Shown: positions 59,336 to 64,000 of the stretch, one piece after another
Layout: each line of letters starts with the position of its first letter
Position numbering within the stretch: position 1 is the first letter of the stretch
Assembly: GCA_031550325.1 (NCBI GenBank)
Contig: JAVBOR010000028.1
Location: 27,139 to 91,138 of the forward strand
DNA from: JAVBTT01 sp031550325
GTDB taxonomy: Bacteria > Bacillota > Clostridia > Oscillospirales > UBA929
Length of the DNA stretch: 64,000 nt
Direction: 5' to 3'
Made by a program: the position numbers and the translations under genes
The notes under the pieces: generated by a model
The model's input: the letters and a program-made list of their open reading frames with translations, nothing else
Told to the model about the DNA's origin: nothing
Databases searched by the model: none

Positions 59336-60652
59336 TCACTGTCCGCGAATATTCTCCATGAGAAGCTGAATGGTCTTGTTAAACTGGGAGTCGGACGCGC
59401 GTTGTTCCTCGACCTTTTCAACTGCGTACATCACGGTGCTGTGGTCGCGGCGAAAAACCTTGACGCCAATGTCTTTATAGCTCATGGAGGTCAGCGAGCG
59501 GGTCAAATACATGCACACCTGGCGCGCGTTGGCAACGTCTGCCTGCCGGTTTTTGCCGAGGATATCGCGCTCCTCAATGCCGTAAAAGGACGCCACCTGT
59601 GTAATGATCATACTGGGTGTGGGGTTCAGGCCGGGATTCTCTTTTAAAAGGTCGGAGATGGCGCGTTCGGCCATTTCCAGGTCAATGGAGTTATTCATCA
59701 GATCGCGAAATGCAGCCATTTTTTTGACCGATCCTTCAAGCTGGCGCACATTGGCCGTGATCACCGTGGCCAGATAAATCGTCACGTCGTCGGAGAGCAA
59801 AAGGCCCAAACGCGCCGCTTTACTCTTGACAATGGCCATGCGCGTTTCAAAGTCAGGCGGCTGGATGTCGACAATCAGGCCGCATTCAAAGCGTGTGCGC
59901 AGCCGCTCCTCAAGCGCCGGCATGTCCTTGGGCGGACGGTCCGAAGTTAAAACAATCTGATGATTGGCCTCATAAAGCGTGTTAAACGTGTGGAAAAATT
60001 CCTCCTGGGAAAAGTTCCGCCCGCCGATAAACTGAATGTCGTCGACAAGCAAAAGATTGGCCATGCGGTATTTTTCATGAAACTCGGCAGTGCGCTTTTC
60101 CTGAAGCGCGCTGACCAAGTCGTTTGTAAAAGCCTCGGCCGAGAAGTCCCGAATCAAAAATTCGGGGTGTGTCTTGCGGATGTGGTTCATGATGGCGTAT
60201 AGAAGGTGGGTCTTTCCCAGCCCAGAGCCGCCGTAAATAAACAAAGGGTTGTAGGCGTGGCCCGGAGATTCGGCCACGGCGCGCGCGGCTGCCGCCGCAA
60301 ATTTGTTGGAGTCGCCGACGACAAACCGATCGAAGATAAACTCGGTGCGGTCCGACGGCTGAGACGCCTTTGGCGGCTCGGGAAGGCTTTCAAGGACGAC
60401 GTCCACATCAAAGGGCGTGCCGAACAGCTCAAAAAGAGCAGCCTGAATCAGCGGCGCGTATCGCCCGGCGATGACGTCCCGCTTAAATTCCGCGGTGGTC
60501 AAAAGAGTGATCCTTGAATTCTCTAATGAGAGAACTTGTGCGTCGTCAAACCAAGTGTGCAGCACGGTCGAGGGCATTTCCCTGCCCAGATAGGAAACAA
60601 TAAACGACAAAACATCTTCTTTAGATTGCAAAAACCCCCGGCTCCTCTCCAC
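59336..60652 (-). CDS. dnaA: chromosomal replication initiator DnaA
   Basis: A 438-residue AAA+ initiator. The N-terminal domain binds helicase loaders; Walker A is GGSGLGKTHLL, Walker B LLLVDDIQFIGG, sensor motifs LTSDRPPK and RTRFECGL follow, and the C-terminal DNA-binding signature is FRRDHSTVMYAVEKVE. I chose GTG 60652: AGGAG lies 5 nt upstream, and the -10 box at 60683-60678 places the transcript start near 60671, inside the in-frame ATG at 60676, which therefore cannot be the start. Confidence 0.95.
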   Translation of the reverse strand: MERSRGFLQSKEDVLSFIVSYLGREMPSTVLHTWFDDAQVLSLENSRITLLTTAEFKRDVIAGRYAPLIQAALFELFGTPFDVDVVLESLPEPPKASQPSDRTEFIFDRFVVGDSNKFAAAAARAVAESPGHAYNPLFIYGGSGLGKTHLLYAIMNHIRKTHPEFLIRDFSAEAFTNDLVSALQEKRTAEFHEKYRMANLLLVDDIQFIGGRNFSQEEFFHTFNTLYEANHQIVLTSDRPPKDMPALEERLRTRFECGLIVDIQPPDFETRMAIVKSKAARLGLLLSDDVTIYLATVITANVRQLEGSVKKMAAFRDLMNNSIDLEMAERAISDLLKENPGLNPTPSMIITQVASFYGIEERDILGKNRQADVANARQVCMYLTRSLTSMSYKDIGVKVFRRDHSTVMYAVEKVEEQRASDSQFNKTIQLLMENIRGQ

Positions 60653-60677
60653 AATATCTCCTGATTTCAGTCCCATG

Positions 60678-60706
60678 AGTATATCATATTTTCTTCTCTT
60701 CCACAA
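60678..60706 (-). promoter_or_regulatory. dnaA promoter
   Basis: Minus strand TTGTGG (60706-60701), 17-bp spacer and TATACT (60683-60678). The short distance to the GTG start leaves a leader of about 20 nt. TTGTGG resembles part of a DnaA box but is not a full site. Confidence 0.6.
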
Positions 60707-60830
60707 CAGTCAAAAAAGGGCGGGGGAAAACTTTTTGGAAAACAAAGAAAGGACTGAGGCCCTTTGACGAGGCTGAAGAAAAGACAGTGTTTTTCGAGGT
60801 CAAAGTTTTTCTCCCGCCAATAGGCGGAAC

Positions 60831-60859
60831 TTGACATTGTCGAAAGTTTTGGATAAACT
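60831..60859 (+). promoter_or_regulatory. promoter of the GNAT gene
   Basis: TTGACA (60831-60836), 17-bp spacer, TAAACT (60854-60859). It faces away from dnaA, giving a divergent promoter pair over about 150 bp. Confidence 0.65.
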
Positions 60860-60943
60860 GGATAAAATTTGGAAAGAAAGTTCCGGCTTGAGTGTATGCG
60901 CACGGCCAGGAGCGAAGACTGCTGGAAGAGGAGAGAGGCTCAT

Positions 60944-61444
60944 ATGATGTGCCTGTACCGATGCACAGATACCCCGATCAGGGTCCCGGACTCCGCGGGC
61001 GAGGGACGGCGGGTTGTCAGGTTTAAGCCGACAGTGTTTCATGTGCTGATGAAGGAGGATCGTAGAAACCCTTCACTGTGGCTGAGGAATTTTTTCTGGC
61101 TGTGCGTAACCTTTGGCCGCTTTTATGTTTACGCCGTACTGGACGGGGACCAGGTCATTCACAGCTCATGCGTTATGGAAAAATGTTATAAATTTCGGTT
61201 TATGAAGAAGGGGGACATCCACGTCGGTCCGGTCGAAACGGTCACGCGCTGCCGCGGGCAGGGCATTCTCCCGCATGTGCTCGCCGATGTTATCCGCAAA
61301 GACTTCCCGGATGCCGGGATGTACTGTGTCATCCGGGACAGCAACACAGCCTCACAAAAAGCCTTTGCCAAGGCAGGATTTACGCGCATCGGCACGGTGA
61401 AGAAAACAAAGATGTTAAAAATGTACCACCGGTGTGGACACTGA
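60944..61444 (+). CDS. GNAT-family N-acetyltransferase
   Basis: A 166-residue acetyltransferase. The acetyl-CoA binding motif A is RCRGQGILPHVLADVI (R-x-x-G-x-G type) and the C-terminal RDSNTASQKAFAKAGFTRIG is the usual motif B. The N-terminal half is cysteine- and basic-residue-rich and not recognisable. ATG 60944 (or 60947) has GAGAGG 5 nt upstream; longer frames to 60869 lack a site. Substrate unknown. It occupies the place where rpmH-rnpA normally sit next to dnaA. Confidence 0.72.
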   Translation: MMCLYRCTDTPIRVPDSAGEGRRVVRFKPTVFHVLMKEDRRNPSLWLRNFFWLCVTFGRFYVYAVLDGDQVIHSSCVMEKCYKFRFMKKGDIHVGPVETVTRCRGQGILPHVLADVIRKDFPDAGMYCVIRDSNTASQKAFAKAGFTRIGTVKKTKMLKMYHRCGH

Positions 61445-61513
61445 GGCGCTTGTAATCTTTTCGCCATGCGGGCAAATTTCTAAAACTTTTTGGCAAAACG
61501 TCGGCTGTTTCTA

Positions 61514-61542
61514 TTGAAAACCCCAATGGGCTGGTATATAAT
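61514..61542 (+). promoter_or_regulatory. promoter of the EF-G-like gene
   Basis: TTGAAA (61514-61519), 17-bp spacer and TATAAT (61537-61542), a strong match. Confidence 0.75.
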
Positions 61543-61582
61543 AGCCAAGACTATTCTGTCAATAAAGGAGAGATGGCCAAAC

Positions 61583-63640
61583 ATGAGCCTCAACATTCGC
61601 AATGTCTGTCTATTAGGGCATGGCAGCGACGGGAAGACCTCCCTTGCCGAAAGCATGCTCTTTTTGACCAAAGGAACAGACCGGCTCGGAAAAATCGCCG
61701 ACGGGAACACGGTGTGCGATTTTGACCCCGAGGAAATTAAGCGACAGATCAGCATTTCTGCCACGCCCATTCCCCTTGAGTACAACGGCTCAAAACTGAA
61801 TATGATTGACACGCCGGGATACTTTGACTTTGCCGGAGAGCTGCTGCAGGGTCTGCGTGTGGCCGACGCCGGTGTGATCGTGGTCACGGCCAAGTCCGGC
61901 GCGGGCGTGGGCACCGAAAAGGCGTGGAAATACCTCACCTCGCAGAAAAAGGCGCGTGTGTTCTATGTCTCCAAGCTTGACGAGGAAAATGCCAACTTCA
62001 ACCAGACCTTTGCCAATTTACGCAGTCAATTCGGCCTTTCGGTCTGCCCGTTTGTCATCCCCTGCGTGGACGGTGACAAGACCGTGGGCATTGTTGATAT
62101 CGTCAGCAAAAAGGCGTTTAAGCCCGACGGCGGCGCGATGGAGCTGCCCTCGTCCATGCAGGGAGAAGTCGATGAGTACTTTAATATTCTCTGTGAAAGC
62201 GTGGCCGAAACCAGTGAGGAGTTCATGGAGAAGTTCTTTGGCGGAGAAGAGTTTACACAGGAGGAGATGCAGCAGGGCATCCGCGCGGGCATCCGCGCAG
62301 CGGTGCTGACGCCCGTGTATTGCGGCTCGGCCACAACCGGACTGGGCACGCTGGCGCTGCTGGACGGACTGATCAAGTTCGCGCCCGCCCCCGATGAGGG
62401 CCAGCCTGAAGCCGGAAAAGACGCCTCGGGCGCCGATGTGACGGTCGCTGTTGACCCCAACGGCCCGACTTGTGCGCTGGTCTTCAAAACAACGTCCGAC
62501 CAGTACGGAAAGTTCAGTTTCTTCAAGGTTGTCTCGGGTAAGGTCACCAGCGACATGACGCTGGTCAACGCCCGCACTGGCCAAAATGAAAAAATCGGCC
62601 ATCTCTATACGGTCAAGGGCAAGAAGAACACCGAAATCAAGGAGGTCGCATGCGGAGACATCGGCGCCGTGAGCAAGCTGACCGACACCAAAACAGGCGA
62701 CACGCTGTGCGCGTCGGGCAAGGTGATCTCGCTGGCCGGCATCGCCTATCCCGCGACGAGTTATTCCCTGGCCTTCTCGCCCAAAATCAAGGGCGGCGAG
62801 GAAAAGATCGCGTCGGGGCTGACGCGTATGAGCGAGGAAGACTACACCTTCACGGTCAAGCTCGACGCCGAAACCCATCAGATGGTCGTCTCCGGCCTGG
62901 GCGACATTCACCTCGACGTGCTGTGCTCGCGCCTGAAAAACAAGTTTGGCGTCGAAGTCGAGATTGAAGAACCGCGTGTGCCGTATCGCGAAAAGATCCG
63001 CAAAAAAGTCAAGGTCGAGGGCAAGCACAAGAAGCAGTCGGGCGGACACGGACAGTACGGCCACGTCTGGATTGAGTTTGAGCCCGGCGAGACCGAGGAC
63101 CTCACGTTTGAAGAGAAGATTTACGGCGGAAGCGTGCCCAAGAACTTCCATCCCGCGGTGGAGAAAGGTCTTCGTGACCGCATCCATAAGGGCGTGTTGG
63201 CCGGATATCCGGTTGTCAACCTCAAGGCCACACTTGTCGACGGTTCGTATCACGACGTCGACTCCTCTGAAATGGCCTTTAAAACAGCCGCCGGCGTCGC
63301 CTACAAAAACGGGCTGCCGCTGGCCAACCCCGTGCTGCTCGAGCCGATCGGCGAGCTCAAGGTCTTTATTCCCGACAGCTACATGGGCGACATCATCGGC
63401 GATCTCAACAAGCGCCGCGGCCGCGTCATGGGCATGAATCCCGGCGAGGACGGCCAGCAGACCGTGGAGGCCGAGGTGCCCATGGCCGAGATGCACTCCT
63501 ACGCGATCGACCTGCGGTCGATGACACAGGGGCGCGGATCGTTTGCCTTCTCCTTTATTCGTTATGACGAGACCCCGCCCAACATTCAGCAGAAGGTCAT
63601 CGAGGACGCAAAGACCTTGGCCGAAGAGGACGAGGACTAG
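61583..63640 (+). CDS. EF-G-like translational GTPase (EF-G2 type)
   Basis: A 685-residue five-domain translational GTPase. The P-loop is GHGSDGKTS where canonical EF-G has AHIDAGKTT, switch II is DTPGYFDF with Tyr in place of the catalytic His of DTPGHVDF, and the G4 motif reads VSKLD instead of NKMD. Domains II-V follow normally (GLGDIHLDVLCSRLKNKF; GHGQYGHVWIEFEPGE; LEPIGELKVFIPDSYMGDI). These changes are typical of the EF-G2-like paralogues of Clostridia and Actinobacteria, so the main EF-G is probably encoded elsewhere beside rpsG and tuf. ATG 61583, with AAAGGAG 13 nt upstream, is the best start. Confidence 0.88.
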   Translation: MSLNIRNVCLLGHGSDGKTSLAESMLFLTKGTDRLGKIADGNTVCDFDPEEIKRQISISATPIPLEYNGSKLNMIDTPGYFDFAGELLQGLRVADAGVIVVTAKSGAGVGTEKAWKYLTSQKKARVFYVSKLDEENANFNQTFANLRSQFGLSVCPFVIPCVDGDKTVGIVDIVSKKAFKPDGGAMELPSSMQGEVDEYFNILCESVAETSEEFMEKFFGGEEFTQEEMQQGIRAGIRAAVLTPVYCGSATTGLGTLALLDGLIKFAPAPDEGQPEAGKDASGADVTVAVDPNGPTCALVFKTTSDQYGKFSFFKVVSGKVTSDMTLVNARTGQNEKIGHLYTVKGKKNTEIKEVACGDIGAVSKLTDTKTGDTLCASGKVISLAGIAYPATSYSLAFSPKIKGGEEKIASGLTRMSEEDYTFTVKLDAETHQMVVSGLGDIHLDVLCSRLKNKFGVEVEIEEPRVPYREKIRKKVKVEGKHKKQSGGHGQYGHVWIEFEPGETEDLTFEEKIYGGSVPKNFHPAVEKGLRDRIHKGVLAGYPVVNLKATLVDGSYHDVDSSEMAFKTAAGVAYKNGLPLANPVLLEPIGELKVFIPDSYMGDIIGDLNKRRGRVMGMNPGEDGQQTVEAEVPMAEMHSYAIDLRSMTQGRGSFAFSFIRYDETPPNIQQKVIEDAKTLAEEDED

Positions 63641-63650
63641 ATCCTTATTC

Positions 63651-64000
63651 TGTCAAAGAACCTCCGGTTCTTCGACAAAGCGGAGACAAAATCGCGTCTT
63701 TGCGAAGACGCGCAGAAAACGGCTTTCCCGGATTACACGCCGGGAAAGCCGTTTTGACTGTCGAAAAACTTTGTTTTTCGACATAAGCGAGAGATTGGAA
63801 TAAACCTCTGAGGAGGGTTGAGTCTGTAGACAAACCTTCGATTTGTCTACAAACGGGAGCAGGAACGCGTCTTTGTGAAGACGCGCATTGGGTGACTTTC
63901 CCGGAGTGAATCCGTGAAAGTCACTTGTTTCCATGCTTTGCGTTCAACCAGTCCAGCAAAAATCTGCCGCCTGCGGCGTCAGGCTCGACGCGAATCCAGG
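63651..64000. repeat. palindrome mosaic at the right edge, reverse orientation
   Basis: At least seven inverted repeats follow one another with no gene: TGTCAAAGAACC/GGTTCTTCGACA (63651-63676), CGCGTCTTTGCGAAGACGCG (63693-63712), AACGGCTTTCCCGG/CCGGGAAAGCCGTT (about 63717-63755), TGTCGAAAAAC/GTTTTTCGACA (63759-63783), TGTAGACAAA/TTTGTCTACA (63825-63851), CGCGTCTTTGTGAAGACGCG (63866-63885) and GTGACTTTC/GAAAGTCAC (63892-63924). The final GCCGCCTGCGGCGTCAGGC segment (about 63967-63989) is the reverse complement of the module at 31940-31975. The block continues past the window. Confidence 0.85.

Noticed and set aside
62018..63496. A 492-codon minus-strand open frame
   Set aside because: It lies entirely antisense to the EF-G-like gene and has no recognisable domain or ribosome binding site.

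Overview
The window is a GC-rich stretch of chromosome around the replication origin of a bacterium that looks like a Clostridia-type Firmicute. Clues are a V-type (NtpG-I-K-E-C-F-A-B-D order) ATPase, a T-box leader, DarA/RicT/RemB/ParA-ParB-Noc proteins, an SLH-domain surface protein, ComFB, a divergent EF-G paralogue, and -35/-10 promoters with 17-bp spacing close to the sigma-A consensus. No rRNA gene is present and only one tRNA gene, so genus cannot be fixed from sequence alone; a Christensenellales/Oscillospirales-like lineage is my guess.

Layout, left to right. 1-3050 (minus strand): the promoter, attenuator-like leader and first five genes of the S10 operon (rpsJ-rplC-rplD-rplW-rplB). 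3200-6380 (plus): a decayed hsp20 fragment, tRNA-Gly(TCC), and a small glycan-priming cluster (PAP2 phosphatase, DegT aminotransferase, PglC-like phosphosugar transferase). 6530-16600: a GT-C membrane glycosyltransferase, comFB, a very large secreted pseudo-protease with Ig-like domains, yebC, an esterase, obg-rpmA-rplU, and a geranylgeranyl-reductase-type flavoprotein. 16800-26265: a ten-gene V-ATPase operon containing an unrelated family-2 glycosyltransferase. 26360-27190: a candidate structured RNA and a small zinc-ribbon protein. 27800-33100: homocysteine methyltransferase, radical SAM protein, a coiled-coil membrane protein, parB-parA, a perfect parS site and noc. 33360-36375: a NAGPA/SLH surface protein. 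36670-43300: an NCS2 permease, rsmG-mnmG, and a T-box-controlled acyl-CoA ligase plus ECF S-component. 43310-48925: tatD, ricT, holB, darA, a YaaO-type decarboxylase, a catalytically degenerate alanine-racemase homologue and yjbQ. 49160-60650: iscU-iscS, rnhA, an HD phosphohydrolase, gyrA-gyrB-remB-recF-dnaN, oriC (about 59100-59335) and dnaA. 60830-64000 (plus): a GNAT acetyltransferase and an EF-G-like GTPase.

Polarity fits the origin position: left of oriC most genes are on the minus strand, and right of it they are on the plus strand, so genes mostly run with the replication fork. The usual origin neighbours are present but rearranged: rsmG-mnmG and noc-parA-parB lie on the dnaN/gyrA side, and rpmH-rnpA-yidC-jag-mnmE are not next to dnaA.

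The most unusual points are (i) a family of short, modular, strongly palindromic intergenic elements recurring in at least eight places whose arms change together; (ii) a T-box leader in front of an acyl-CoA ligase/ECF transporter operon; (iii) two enzymes that have kept their fold but lost every or nearly every catalytic residue (a C1A protease and an alanine racemase); (iv) a probable unannotated 250-nt RNA divergent from the V-ATPase promoter; and (v) a glycosyltransferase embedded in the V-ATPase operon.
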